A stretch of 64,000 bases of DNA from Gemmatimonadaceae bacterium (GCA_036504815.1 DASXUN010000004.1:237326-301325); one strand, 5' to 3'; counted from the stretch's first letter, positions 32,856-41,948 are shown. Translations and numbers: made by a program. The notes: generated by a model from the sequence alone, not told the origin.

Positions 32856-34382
32856 TCAATCGCCGTACCCCCCGCCACCCGGTGTCTCGATCGTCAGCAC
32901 GTCGCCCGGCTGCAGTTCGCGCCGGCACTTGGCGGGGAGCGACGCGCCGTTCAGCAGGTTATGGCCGGGGGCGCCGTCCCCGCCCCCGTGCGACCCGCGC
33001 GGCGCGCGCATTCGCCGCTCGGTGAGCAGCGTCACCGTGCAGCGCTCGAGCACGCGATAGCGGCGCACGACGCCATCGCCGCCGGCCTTCGCCCCGCGTC
33101 CGCCCGACCCGCGACGCACCGCGTAGGTGTCGATACGGATGGGATACGCCTGCTCAAGCGACTCGATGGGCGTGTTGCGCGTGTTGCTCATCCCCACGTG
33201 CACGGCGCTCGGCCCGGGTCCGCGATGGCTGGCCCCCTGGCCGCCGCCGAGCGTCTCGTAGAACGTCCAGCCATCGCCGCCAAAGGTGACGTTGTTCATC
33301 GTCCCCTGCCCCTGCGCGGGAGCCGGCACGCCGGCATTTGCGAGCGCGGCGAAGAGCAGGTCGGTGATGCGCTGCGACGTTTCCACGTTCCCCGCCGCCA
33401 CGGCGCTCGGCCAGCGTGCGGCAATGAAGCAATCGTCGGGCGTGATGATCTCGATGGGGCGCGCAATGCCGTCATTCGTCGGCACGTCGTCATCCAGGAG
33501 CGAGCGCAGCACGAAGAGCGCCGCGGCGCGCGTGACCGCCACCGGACAATTGATGTTGCCGCGCACGCGCGGGCTCGTGCCGTGGAAGTCGAGCGTCAGG
33601 CGACCATCGCGCACGCGCAGCTTCACGCGCACCGGCACGAGCGCATCGGTGACGCCGTCGCCCTCGAGGAAGTCCTCCGCCTCGGCGTCGAGGTCGCCGA
33701 GCTCGCGCAGGCGCGCCACGGCGCGGCGTTCGGCGTAGTCGAGCAGGGCCGACGCCCCCGTCTCGACGTGCGTCACGCCCTCGCGGGCGCGCAGGGCGCG
33801 CCACCCCGCCGCTCCCGCGTGGCAGGCCGACTGCTGGGCGGCCAGATCGCCGCGCCGCTCGCCCGGCGTGCGCACGTTGGCGAGCACCAGCGCAAGAAGC
33901 GACTCGTCGAGCACCCCCAGCGGCGCGAGCCGGACGGGCGGCAGCACGATCCCCTCCTGCACCAGCTCGGTGGCGCCGAATGGCATCGATCCGGGGCTCA
34001 TCCCGCCGACGTCGGCGTGATGCGCGCGCACCGCCGCGTAGCCGGCGATGCCGCCGCCGTCCTCGATCGCCTCGACCATCGTGAGGTCGGGCAGGTGCGA
34101 TCCGCCGTGATACGGATCGTTGAGCAGCCAGACATCGCCGGCGGCCGGCCCGCGCTCGCGCACGGCGCGCACCGCCTCGGGCATCGCGCCGAGGTGCACC
34201 GGAATGTGCGCCGCCTGCGCGATCATCCGCCCGGCGGCGTCGAACAGCGCGCACGACGCATCGCGGCGCTCGCGGATGTTGGGCGACAGCGACCCGCGCG
34301 TGAGCACGGCGCCCATCTCCTCGGCGATCATCGCGACGCTCGACGCGAAGACGCGAATGGCCAGCGGATCGAAGCCGCTCAT
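32856..34382 (-). CDS. hyuB: Hydantoinase B / oxoprolinase family subunit
   Basis: This encodes 508 residues. With HyuA it forms a cytoplasmic ATP-dependent amidohydrolase for cyclic amides such as hydantoins or 5-oxoproline. The family pattern is present: RGSLSPNIRERRDASCALFD, AHIPVHLGAMPEAVR, LLNDPYHGGSHLPDLTMV, HHADVGGMSPGSMP and DFHGTSPRVRGNINCP, ending GDVLTIETPGGGGYGD. The ATG overlaps the hyuA stop by 4 bp (ATGA). The true substrate cannot be assigned, since hydantoinase, oxoprolinase and acetone carboxylase subunits share this family. It is the last gene of the yajQ-rimO operon. Confidence 0.93.
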   Translation of the reverse strand: MSGFDPLAIRVFASSVAMIAEEMGAVLTRGSLSPNIRERRDASCALFDAAGRMIAQAAHIPVHLGAMPEAVRAVRERGPAAGDVWLLNDPYHGGSHLPDLTMVEAIEDGGGIAGYAAVRAHHADVGGMSPGSMPFGATELVQEGIVLPPVRLAPLGVLDESLLALVLANVRTPGERRGDLAAQQSACHAGAAGWRALRAREGVTHVETGASALLDYAERRAVARLRELGDLDAEAEDFLEGDGVTDALVPVRVKLRVRDGRLTLDFHGTSPRVRGNINCPVAVTRAAALFVLRSLLDDDVPTNDGIARPIEIITPDDCFIAARWPSAVAAGNVETSQRITDLLFAALANAGVPAPAQGQGTMNNVTFGGDGWTFYETLGGGQGASHRGPGPSAVHVGMSNTRNTPIESLEQAYPIRIDTYAVRRGSGGRGAKAGGDGVVRRYRVLERCTVTLLTERRMRAPRGSHGGGDGAPGHNLLNGASLPAKCRRELQPGDVLTIETPGGGGYGD

Positions 34383-36298
34383 TGACCACGCTCCATCAGC
34401 CAGCCGCCGACGGCAAGGGCGCGCGCCGTCCACCCCGGCGCCACATAGAGCGTCGCGTCGGGGAGCGTGATGACCGCTTCACCGGCAACGACGGCGTCGC
34501 ACGGGGAACCGTCGTCCACGAGCGCGCTCGCGTTCCACGTCGGCGCACCGTGGCGCGCAAAGCTCACGGACTCTGCCTGCGAACTCGCGGTGTGGCGCAT
34601 CGCGACGACCTCGACGGCGCGGTCGAGCACAAAGCCGTATCGCGACTGGTGCCGCTCGGTGAAGCGGGCCGCGATCGTCGCGCCGTCCTCGCCGGGGGCG
34701 AAGGGGACATCGAGCTCATACCCCTGCCCCACGTAGCGCGTGCGCGCGATCCACGCGCGCACCGCGCCATCCACCTGCGCCGCGAGCACGTCGGCGAGCG
34801 CGCGCACCCGGGCCGCGTCAAGCGTCGTGGTGCGCTGCATCACGCTGGTGGCCGCCTCGCGCCGCTCGGGCGCCATCGCCAATCCAAGCGCGCTGAGGAC
34901 GCCGGCGTGGGGTGGCACGAGCACGCGGGTGGAGCCAATCAGGTCGGCGAGCGCGCAGGCGTGCAACGGGCCGCCGCCGCCGAAGGCCATCAGCACGCAA
35001 CTGCGAGGATCGACGCCGCGGTCCACACTGACGCGCCGCAGGGCGCGCGCCATTTCGGCATCGGCAATGTTGAGCATCGCCTGGGCGGTACGTTCCGTGG
35101 TCGCGCCAAGTCGCTCGGCGAGCGCGCTGACCACGCGTTGCGACGCGTTCGCATCGAGCGTCACACCGCCACTCATCGGATGCGGCGCGATGCGCGCCAG
35201 CACGAGGTTCGCATCGGTGACCGTGGGCTGGCTGCCGCCGCGCCCGAAGGCGGCGGGCCCGGGCATCGCCCCCGCGCTCCGCGGGCCGACGCGAAGCGCC
35301 CCGCCGTCGTCAATCCATCCGATGGAACCGCCGCCCGCCGAGACGGTGTCCACGAGCACGCGCGGCAGCGCGATGGGGACGCCGGCGACGTCGCCTCCCG
35401 ATTCGACGAGCGGCTCGCCATCGAGGATGAGGCCGGCATCGGCACTCGTGCCGCCGATGTCGATGGTGAGGGCGCGATCAAAGCCCGCCGCGCGCAGCAC
35501 GGCGGCCGCGCCTACCACACCGCCCGCGGGACCGGAGAGTGCGAGTGACGAGGCGGCGCGCGCGGCTTCCGATGCGGTTCGCATGCCGCCACCCGACGTC
35601 ATGACGCTCGGGGCGGGATGACCGCGCTGTCCGACGGTCTCGCCGAGCCGCGCGAGATACTTCGCGACCGCCGGCCGGGCGTAGCCCTCGGCCACGGCGG
35701 TCGCGGTGCGCTCGTATTCGCGAATCTCCGGCAGCACCTGATGCGCGCAGACGACGTCGGCGCTGGGGAGCACCGCACTGATGGCCGACGCCAGACGCAG
35801 TTCGTGCGCGCCGTCGGCGTAGGCGTGGAGCAGCGAGATCACCACGACCTGCGGCGCCCGCGCCGCCACCTCGCGGGCCACCCGTGCGATCTCGGCCTCC
35901 GTGAGCGCGACCCGCACGCCCTCCGGCTCGCGGCGCTCGCGCACCGCCACCACGTCATCGGGCGTCACCAGCGGCGTCGGGTGCGCCGCGGAGAGGTCGT
36001 ACAACGACGCGCGCTCCTGTCGTCGCAGCTCGAGCAGGTCGGTGGCCCCTTCGGTGGCGCACAGCACGACGCGCGCCCCGCGGCGCTCGAGCAGCAGGTT
36101 GGTGACAACCGTGGTGCCGTGCGCGATGCGCGCGATGCCGCCCGGCGGCGCGGCGAAGGCATCGAGCGCGGCTGCCACGCCCTCGCTCTGATCGGCGGGT
36201 GTGCTGAGCACCTTGCGGGTGACGACGATGCCGTCGGCGCCGATCGCCGCGAGGTCGGTGAAGGTGCCGCCGACGTCGATGCCGACGGCGAAGGTCAC
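34379..36298 (-). CDS. hyuA: Hydantoinase A / oxoprolinase family subunit
   Basis: This encodes 639 residues. The N-terminal ATP-binding actin-like domain starts VGIDVGGTFTDLAAIG, with the second phosphate motif DIGGTSADAGLI near residue 290 and LRRVSVDRGVDPRSCVLMAF then GGGGPLHACALA near 420. The C-terminal part contains GYELDVPF. The start is GTG 36298, overlapping the DUF4105 stop by 4 bp. A longer frame upstream just reads antisense-like through the neighbour. It works with HyuB in ATP-driven ring opening of cyclic amides. Its place behind rimO and spoIID is unusual and does not suggest a specific substrate. Confidence 0.93.
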   Translation of the reverse strand: MTFAVGIDVGGTFTDLAAIGADGIVVTRKVLSTPADQSEGVAAALDAFAAPPGGIARIAHGTTVVTNLLLERRGARVVLCATEGATDLLELRRQERASLYDLSAAHPTPLVTPDDVVAVRERREPEGVRVALTEAEIARVAREVAARAPQVVVISLLHAYADGAHELRLASAISAVLPSADVVCAHQVLPEIREYERTATAVAEGYARPAVAKYLARLGETVGQRGHPAPSVMTSGGGMRTASEAARAASSLALSGPAGGVVGAAAVLRAAGFDRALTIDIGGTSADAGLILDGEPLVESGGDVAGVPIALPRVLVDTVSAGGGSIGWIDDGGALRVGPRSAGAMPGPAAFGRGGSQPTVTDANLVLARIAPHPMSGGVTLDANASQRVVSALAERLGATTERTAQAMLNIADAEMARALRRVSVDRGVDPRSCVLMAFGGGGPLHACALADLIGSTRVLVPPHAGVLSALGLAMAPERREAATSVMQRTTTLDAARVRALADVLAAQVDGAVRAWIARTRYVGQGYELDVPFAPGEDGATIAARFTERHQSRYGFVLDRAVEVVAMRHTASSQAESVSFARHGAPTWNASALVDDGSPCDAVVAGEAVITLPDATLYVAPGWTARALAVGGWLMERGQ

Positions 36299-37608
36299 GC
36301 GGATTCGGGCCGGAGGAGCGTGAGCGCCGGCACGAGCAGCGCGAGGTACATCATCGTCGGCGCGAACGTCATCGTCACGGCGCCGGTGGACTGCCCCGTC
36401 GCCCCCGCCATCGAGACGACGAGCGCGATCAGGGCGCTGGCTCCGCACAGCCCGCCGATCCACCGTGCCACGCGCGCCCCGCGGCCGTTCGCTATCGCGC
36501 GTGGCACGAACCAGGCGGCGACGAGCGCCAGCGGACTGAGCAGCAGCACGTTCCAGTTGCCGAACCAGAACGTGTGCTTGGAGAAGATCTCCATGAAGAG
36601 CACGGCGGTGCCGGCAAATCCCGTCGCGACGTACCAGAGCGCGGCGATCGCGGCGATCGCGACGCGCGCAACGCGCTGCGCCGTTGGCCATCGCCCGCGG
36701 AGCGCGCTCAGGAAGGCGATGCCGCCGAGCAGCGCCAGCGGCACGAGCGAGCCGAGCGCGACCGCGATGTAGATGCCCGGGAACGTCTGCGGCGCCGGCG
36801 CTTCGGGATCGCGCATGGCCGTGAAGACCACGCGCTCGCTCGCGACCAGCTTCTCCGGCTTCCCGTCGGGCCCGGGCACCTCAATGCCACGCAGGCGATC
36901 GCGCAGGCGCATCGGGACGTACATCTCCTCCCATGCCGTCATGCGCTTGTCGGCGCGCGGCCCGAGGGCGATGTCGATGCCCAGCCGGCTGACGGGCGTC
37001 CCTTCCGTCAGGCGCAGGGCCTCCCCGCGGAACGAATGGTCGCTCAGCGAATCGGCCCAGGCCCGCTTGAGGGCACCGCCAAGCACGCGGTCGAGCGCGT
37101 CGCGGACCCGCGTGGAGCAATTGTCGAGGAAGTAGTCGTAGCGATAGTACTTGTTCTCGTCGCGTTCATTCCAGCGCACGAAGCGGAGCAATTCCAGCTT
37201 CTGCGCCCCACTGAGGTTGAGCACCTGCTCCACCGTATGGCGGTCGTTCTCCTGATAGTAGGCGAGGAGCGGCACCGTCTCGTAGCCCGCCACCCAGTAG
37301 CGTGTGTCGCCGCTGAGAAAGCGCCCCAGGAAGTTGGGCTCGTCGAAGGAGAACATCCCCCAGTTCCATGCCACATCGAGCCCGCTGAGCGGGTCGGCGA
37401 TGCGGATGGCGTTATGCCCGAAACGTTCGAAGACGGGCGTCCCCTGCCCGAACGTCAGCAGGGAGACCGTCACGCGACGCGCCGACGCGGTGTCGCCGCG
37501 CGGCACGTCGAGTTGGGCGTGCACCGTCGTGGAGGCCGCGGCCACGGCCAGGATGGCGATGACGAGCGACCGCAGTCGAGAGGCGAAGGGAAGCATAGGG
37601 TGTGACAT
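36295..37608 (-). CDS. DUF4105 membrane protein
   Basis: This encodes 437 residues. A signal peptide covers residues 1-31 (ends TTVHAQ). The N-terminal DUF4105 domain has VSLLTFGQGTPVFERFGHNA, RYWVAGYETVPLLAYYQENDR and YDYFLDNCSTRVRDALD, with a conserved His and Cys that resemble a papain-like thiol active site. From about residue 270 four or five transmembrane helices follow. In Bacteroidota such proteins are membrane peptidase-like factors of unknown substrate. The start ATG 37608 overlaps the spoIID stop by one base (TGATG), and the stop overlaps hyuA, so it lies in the middle of a tightly packed operon. Confidence 0.8.
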   Translation of the reverse strand: MSHPMLPFASRLRSLVIAILAVAAASTTVHAQLDVPRGDTASARRVTVSLLTFGQGTPVFERFGHNAIRIADPLSGLDVAWNWGMFSFDEPNFLGRFLSGDTRYWVAGYETVPLLAYYQENDRHTVEQVLNLSGAQKLELLRFVRWNERDENKYYRYDYFLDNCSTRVRDALDRVLGGALKRAWADSLSDHSFRGEALRLTEGTPVSRLGIDIALGPRADKRMTAWEEMYVPMRLRDRLRGIEVPGPDGKPEKLVASERVVFTAMRDPEAPAPQTFPGIYIAVALGSLVPLALLGGIAFLSALRGRWPTAQRVARVAIAAIAALWYVATGFAGTAVLFMEIFSKHTFWFGNWNVLLLSPLALVAAWFVPRAIANGRGARVARWIGGLCGASALIALVVSMAGATGQSTGAVTMTFAPTMMYLALLVPALTLLRPESA

Positions 37609-38984
37609 CAGCTCGCGGGACCGAGCTCCGTGCCCGGATAGTAGGTGCGGAGAATCGTGCGGAAGTCCTGTCCGGCGCGCGCGCGGCCGATGGCCCCCCA
37701 CTGGCACATCCCGATGCCGTGCCCCCAGCCGTTGCCGCGAATGACGAGCCGCCGCAACGCGCCACCCGGACCAGTCTCCGACTCGACGGAAAAATAGGTG
37801 CTGTTCAGTATCTCGCTACCGGGGGCGCGAAGGACGTAGCGCACGTCATTGCCCCGAACCGCGTACCGCCCGCCATCCGTTTCGATACGCAGCAGCCCGA
37901 CGCGGCCGGTCACGGTGCGCGTTTCGACGGACACCCGCGTGGCATGCCCCGGTCCGCCATTGGGCACACTCGTGTAGTTGCGCAGGTACTGGCGCAGCGC
38001 CGCGTCGAGCTCGTCGGATTCGAGCGTGCGCGTCCACGCGAAGCGCGGTGCGGGATCGCAGTAGTAACGCTGGGTGCCGGGTATGCGGTCGCTCACGGGG
38101 CGCAGGTAGGGCTGGTTTCCCGAGCGCCAGACTTCGTCGGGGCTGGCCGTTTCGCCGCCGCACGCCGCGGAATAGGGGGCATCCACCGTGCGCCCGCCGT
38201 ACCTGAGGACGAGGCCCGCGGTGCTCGCGACGGCCGCGTCGCTGAACGGACGCTCCGCGTCGGCGCCGCCGTACACTTGGTCAGCGGTGCTGGCAACCAC
38301 GTCGTAGTTGGCGTGACGGGCCGCACTGCCGCCGGCCGCGGCGAGCCGTACGAACGTGTACGAACGCGCCGCCACCGCCTGCGCTTCCACCGCCGCCTGC
38401 TCCGCCGCGGTGCGGCCGCCGATCTCGAGCGGGACGACGCCGCGCAGATACTGCTCCACGGGGAGGGCGTTCACCACCATCACGCCCACGCCGTCGTCGG
38501 CCGCGTGAAAGCGCAGGACCCCGCGGTAGCGCTTGCCATTGTAGAGGAGGTAATCGTCGGCGCGATCGGCGCGCAGGACGAGCGGCGCCGGCCGCCACGC
38601 CGTGGCGTAGCCGTCGGTGCGCACCGCGCGCAATTCGTCATTCCGGCGTTCGAGCGTCCACGCCTCGCCCGGCCGTCCGCGCAGCAACACGCTCTCGCGG
38701 TCCTCGAACAGGCGCCACGCCCCCGTGGCCGCGATGCCCGGCGCCGGCGTCGTCACTGCGAGTGCGACGCGCACGTCGCGCCGTCCCTCGTTTCGGAAGT
38801 CGGGCGTCTCATCGCGCGGCACTTCCTCGGGCCGCGGCGTCGGCGCTGCCACTGTATCCACCGGCACGGCCGCGGGCTGTCCGATGACACGAATGGGTTC
38901 TTCGATGGGAACGCCGAGTCGCGTCGTGACGCACGCGCCGATGAACAGGAGCGCAGCGCCCGCGGCGAGCCGGCGACGGGTCAA
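37608..38984 (-). CDS. SpoIID/LytB domain lipoprotein
   Basis: This encodes 458 residues from TTG 38984, overlapping the rimO stop by 4 bp (TTGA). MTRRRLAAGAALLFIGAC has a lipobox (FIGAC). A beta region leads to the SpoIID domain: YNGKRYRGVLRF, NALPVEQYLRGVVPLEIG, AQAVAARSYTFVRL, YSAACGGETASPDEVW and the hallmark GNGWGHGIGMCQWGA. SpoIID enzymes are lytic transglycosylases that cut denuded glycan. In non-sporulating bacteria they help cell division or wall turnover. It is probably an outer-membrane or inner-membrane lipoprotein acting on peptidoglycan. Confidence 0.88.
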   Translation of the reverse strand: MTRRRLAAGAALLFIGACVTTRLGVPIEEPIRVIGQPAAVPVDTVAAPTPRPEEVPRDETPDFRNEGRRDVRVALAVTTPAPGIAATGAWRLFEDRESVLLRGRPGEAWTLERRNDELRAVRTDGYATAWRPAPLVLRADRADDYLLYNGKRYRGVLRFHAADDGVGVMVVNALPVEQYLRGVVPLEIGGRTAAEQAAVEAQAVAARSYTFVRLAAAGGSAARHANYDVVASTADQVYGGADAERPFSDAAVASTAGLVLRYGGRTVDAPYSAACGGETASPDEVWRSGNQPYLRPVSDRIPGTQRYYCDPAPRFAWTRTLESDELDAALRQYLRNYTSVPNGGPGHATRVSVETRTVTGRVGLLRIETDGGRYAVRGNDVRYVLRAPGSEILNSTYFSVESETGPGGALRRLVIRGNGWGHGIGMCQWGAIGRARAGQDFRTILRTYYPGTELGPAS

Positions 38985-40363
38985 CGGCCGTAGCTCCCGA
39001 CGCTCGACGTCATCACGGGAAGCGACCGGCCGCCCGCCGCCTTCGGGGCGGGCGCTTCATCCACCGTGTGCACGCGGGCGCGGAAATCGTAGTCGTCCAC
39101 CACTTCGAGCACCTCAACCTCGGCGAAGCGCCCGGCCGGCACGTCACGGTCGAGAAAGGTGAGGCCGTCAATGTCATCGGCCTGCCACGGCAGTCGACCG
39201 GCGGCGGGATGCTCGCCCGCGGCGGACTCCTGCACCAGGACACGCGACCGCGCGCCGAGGCGCGACTCGTAGCGTCCCGCGGTGATGTGGCGCTGCAGTT
39301 CCTGCACGCGCTCCAGCCGCTCGCGCTTCACGTCCTCGGGCACATCGTCCGTCATCTGCGCGGCGTGCGTCCCCTCCTGCGGCGAGTACGCAAACACACC
39401 GACGCGTTCGAACTCGACTTCCTCGAGGAAGTCGAGCAGCTGCGCCACGTCGTCCTCCGTCTCCCCCGGGAAGCCGACGATGCAGGTGGTGCGCATCGCG
39501 ACGCCGGGGACGGCGTCGCGGAAGCGCGCGACCTTCTCGCGGATGGTCTTCTGGCGTTCCGGACGCCGCATCCTCTCGAGCACGGCATCGGACGCGTGCT
39601 GGATGGGCATGTCGAGGTAGCGCACGATGCGCGGCTCGTCGGCGATGACCTCGAGCAACTGCGGCGTGATCCCGGCCGAGTACAGGTACATGTTGCGGAT
39701 CCAGGGGATCGACGTCTCGCGCACCAGCGCGCGCAGCACTTCCGGAAGCCGCACGCCGTCGCGGCGGTCGCGCCCGTAGTGCGCCAGGTCCTGCGCCACG
39801 AGGTTGACCTCGCGCGCCCCCTGCATCTCGAGCAGCTGCGCCTCGCGCACGATGTCGTCGAGCGCGAACGACCGGTGCTTGCCGCGCATCAGCGGGATGG
39901 CGCAGAAGGCGCAGCCGTGATCGCACCCCTCGCTCAACTTCAGGTATCGCACCCACGGCGTGTCGCCGGTGTAGAGGCGCACGCCCGGATGCAGCGTCTC
40001 CGGATCGCCGATCAGCCCGCGCTCGTGCAGCGCCGCGGCGAGCCGGTCGGTCTCGGACGCGCCAAGGAAGAGGTCCACCTCGGGCAGCGCGACCTGCATC
40101 TCGGCCTTGTGGCGCTCCACCATGCACCCCACGGCCACCACGGTGCGGCAGGCGCCGTCGCCCTTGAGCTGCGCCGCCTCGAGGATGGCGTCGAGCGACT
40201 CCTTCTTGGCCGCGTCAATGAAGCCGCAGGTGTTGACGACGATCAGCTCGGCCTCGTCGAGCGCCTCCACCGGCTCGCCGCCGTGCGCGCGCAGCTCGGC
40301 GACGTAGCGTTCGCTGTCGACGGTGTTCTTGTCGCAGCCGAGGGTGACGACGGAAAACTTCAA
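38981..40363 (-). CDS. rimO: Ribosomal protein S12 methylthiotransferase RimO
   Basis: This encodes 460 residues. RimO is a radical-SAM enzyme with two iron-sulfur clusters that adds a methylthio group to an Asp of ribosomal protein S12. The N-terminal domain shows VTLGCDKNTVDSE, VNTCGFIDAAKKES and VGCMVERHK, three Cys for the auxiliary cluster. The radical-SAM motif is SEGCDHGCAFCAIP (CxxxCxxC). AYSPQEGTHA and a C-terminal TRAM domain with RVLVQES follow. The start ATG overlaps the yajQ stop (ATGA). The family split from MiaB fits CDKN at the start. Confidence 0.96.
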   Translation of the reverse strand: MKFSVVTLGCDKNTVDSERYVAELRAHGGEPVEALDEAELIVVNTCGFIDAAKKESLDAILEAAQLKGDGACRTVVAVGCMVERHKAEMQVALPEVDLFLGASETDRLAAALHERGLIGDPETLHPGVRLYTGDTPWVRYLKLSEGCDHGCAFCAIPLMRGKHRSFALDDIVREAQLLEMQGAREVNLVAQDLAHYGRDRRDGVRLPEVLRALVRETSIPWIRNMYLYSAGITPQLLEVIADEPRIVRYLDMPIQHASDAVLERMRRPERQKTIREKVARFRDAVPGVAMRTTCIVGFPGETEDDVAQLLDFLEEVEFERVGVFAYSPQEGTHAAQMTDDVPEDVKRERLERVQELQRHITAGRYESRLGARSRVLVQESAAGEHPAAGRLPWQADDIDGLTFLDRDVPAGRFAEVEVLEVVDDYDFRARVHTVDEAPAPKAAGGRSLPVMTSSVGSYGR

Positions 40364-40863
40364 CGGTAGTTCCCGAACTTCAGTTCCACGCCGTAGTCGC
40401 CGCCGCGGAGCAGCGCCATGGCCGCCTGCAGGGCGTCCTTGTCCGGGCCGCTGACGCGCACCTGATCGCCCTGGATGGAGGCCTGCACCTTCTTGAGCTT
40501 CGCGTCCTTGATGGCGGCCGCGACCTTCTTGGCCGTGTCGGAGTCGAGCGCCTGCTTGAGCGTGATCTCCTTCTTCAGCGTGTCGCCGCCGGCCGGGACG
40601 TTCTCGCCGATCTCGAGGTTCTTCACCGGCACGCCGCGACGGATCAGCTTGGACTGCACGATGTCGAAGAGCGCGCGCATCCGCATGTCGTGATCGGTGT
40701 GCAGCCGGATGACCCCCTCGGCGCGCGCGAACTCGATGGTCAGCACCTTGGCGTCCTTGAAGTCGTAGCGCTGGCTCGACTCCTTCTGCGCCTGGTTGAT
40801 GGCGTTGTCGACTTCCTGGAGGTCGACGCCGGTGGTGACATCAAAGCTGAAGGCAGAGGCCAT
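40360..40863 (-). CDS. yajQ: YajQ family nucleotide-binding protein
   Basis: This encodes 167 residues, the exact family length. FSFDVTTGVDLQEVDNAINQ and SSQRYDFKDA open the protein, with KNLEIGENVPAGGDTLKKEI and KKVQASIQGDQVRVSGPDKDALQ near the end, all highly conserved. YajQ-like proteins bind RNA or cyclic di-GMP and can act as a regulator partner. It is the first gene of the overlapping operon yajQ-rimO-spoIID-DUF4105-hyuA-hyuB. An HD-GYP enzyme elsewhere in the window would degrade its possible ligand. Confidence 0.95.
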   Translation of the reverse strand: MASAFSFDVTTGVDLQEVDNAINQAQKESSQRYDFKDAKVLTIEFARAEGVIRLHTDHDMRMRALFDIVQSKLIRRGVPVKNLEIGENVPAGGDTLKKEITLKQALDSDTAKKVAAAIKDAKLKKVQASIQGDQVRVSGPDKDALQAAMALLRGGDYGVELKFGNYR

Positions 40864-40892
40864 TATTCAGGCTGATGGAGGATAAGGAATCC

Positions 40893-40937
40893 GGATTGCG
40901 ACTGAGGATTACGACTACGGATTGCGATTGGCGATTC
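40893..40937. repeat. 13 bp tandem repeat upstream of yajQ
   Basis: Three 13 bp units, GGATTGCGACTGA, GGATTACGACTAC and GGATTGCGATTGG, followed by CGATTC, lie 30 bp upstream of yajQ. The words are shared with the family B palindrome at 9052. Confidence 0.7.
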
Positions 40938-40969
40938 TAGAAATCGAAACCGGTGAGGGGCAAATGGAA

Positions 40970-40996
40970 AGGGCGCGGCCACCCGCCCCGCGCCCT
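40970..40996 (-). terminator. Terminator of the sigma-factor gene
   Basis: On the minus strand AGGGCGCGG pairs with CCGCGCCCT around a 9-base loop, followed by TTCCATTTG. It is 56 bp after the sigma-factor stop and upstream of yajQ, separating the two units. Confidence 0.75.
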
Positions 40997-41000
40997 GAGC

Positions 41001-41050
41001 ACTGCCGTACTCTGTCGTACTCTGTCGTACTCTGTCGTACTCTGTCGTAG
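41001..41050. repeat. Five-unit 10 bp tandem repeat after the sigma-factor gene
   Basis: One degenerate unit, three identical units TCTGTCGTAC and a last TCTGTCGTAG form a perfect 10 bp period ending 1 bp before the stop codon of the sigma-factor gene. Confidence 0.9.
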
Positions 41051-41051
41051 T

Positions 41052-41948
41052 CTAACTCCCCAGATATGATTCCAGCGCCTTCGCCCGGCTAATATGCCGC
41101 AAGCGAGACAGGGCCTTCTCCTTGATCTGCCGCACCCGTTCCCGCGTGATGTTGAGCACCTCGCCGATCTCCTCGAGCGTCATCGGCTCGGCGCCGTCGA
41201 GCCCGAAGTAGAGCTTGAGGATCTTCGCCTCGCGCTCCTTGAGTCCGCGCAGCGCCTCGTGGATCGACTCGGTGAGCGCCTTCTCGAACGTCTCCTCATC
41301 CGGGGTGCGGCTTTCCGTGTCGGGGAGATAGTCGAGCAGACGGTTGTCCTCCCCCGGCGACATCGGCGCGTCGAGCGAGAGGTGCGTCTGCGAGATGAGC
41401 ATCGTCCGGGCGACTTCTTCCTCGGTGATGTCCATCCCGTCGGCGATTTCGGCGTGCGTCGCCTCGCGCCCCAGTTCCTGCAGCAGCGCGCTGGCGCGCT
41501 TGCCGATGCGGTGCAGCGTCCCGGCGCGGTTGAGCGGCACGCGCACGATGCGCGACTGCTCGGCGAGCGCCTGCAGGATGGCCTGGCGGATCCACCAGAC
41601 GGCGTAGGAGATGAACTTGATCCCCTTCGTCTCGTCGAACTTGTGGGCGGCGCGGATCAGGCCGAGGTTGCCCTCGTTGATCAGGTCGGAGAGCGACACG
41701 CCCTGATTCTGGTATTTCTTGGCGACCGACACCACGAAGCGCAGGTTGGAGCGCACCAGCTTGTCGAGCGCTTCCTGGTCCCCGGCGCGAATGCGCTGGG
41801 CCAGGTCGACCTCGTCCTCGCGCGTGATCAGCGGAAAGACGCTGATGTCGCGCAAGTACTGGTCCAGCGACCCTTCCTCTGACTGGTGCTTCTTGCGGTG
41901 CGCTCCCGCCATGCGGGCACGCCCCGTGCGCTCTGATGGGTCAGTCAT
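41052..41948 (-). CDS. rpoD: RpoD-type sigma factor lacking region 1.1
   Basis: This encodes 298 residues. Regions present are 1.2 (SLDQYLRDISVFPLITREDE), 2 (LVRSNLRFVVSVAKKYQNQG then NEGNLGLIRAAHKFDETKGI, with KFISYAVWWIRQAI for -10 recognition), 3 (RVPLNRAGTLHRIGKRASAL) and 4 (EPMTLEEIGEVLNITRERVR and QIKEKALSRLRHISRA for -35 recognition). Region 1.1 and the large non-conserved region are missing, so it may be the primary factor in a short form or a group 2 factor. The ATG at 41948 is used; MAGAHRKK 12 codons later is possible. It lies 48 bp after lepB on the same strand. Confidence 0.93.
   Translation of the reverse strand: MTDPSERTGRARMAGAHRKKHQSEEGSLDQYLRDISVFPLITREDEVDLAQRIRAGDQEALDKLVRSNLRFVVSVAKKYQNQGVSLSDLINEGNLGLIRAAHKFDETKGIKFISYAVWWIRQAILQALAEQSRIVRVPLNRAGTLHRIGKRASALLQELGREATHAEIADGMDITEEEVARTMLISQTHLSLDAPMSPGEDNRLLDYLPDTESRTPDEETFEKALTESIHEALRGLKEREAKILKLYFGLDGAEPMTLEEIGEVLNITRERVRQIKEKALSRLRHISRAKALESYLGS

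Noticed and set aside
41001..41050. 10 bp repeats as CRISPR-like or iteron origin
   Set aside because: Too short, no spacers, no replication initiator gene nearby.
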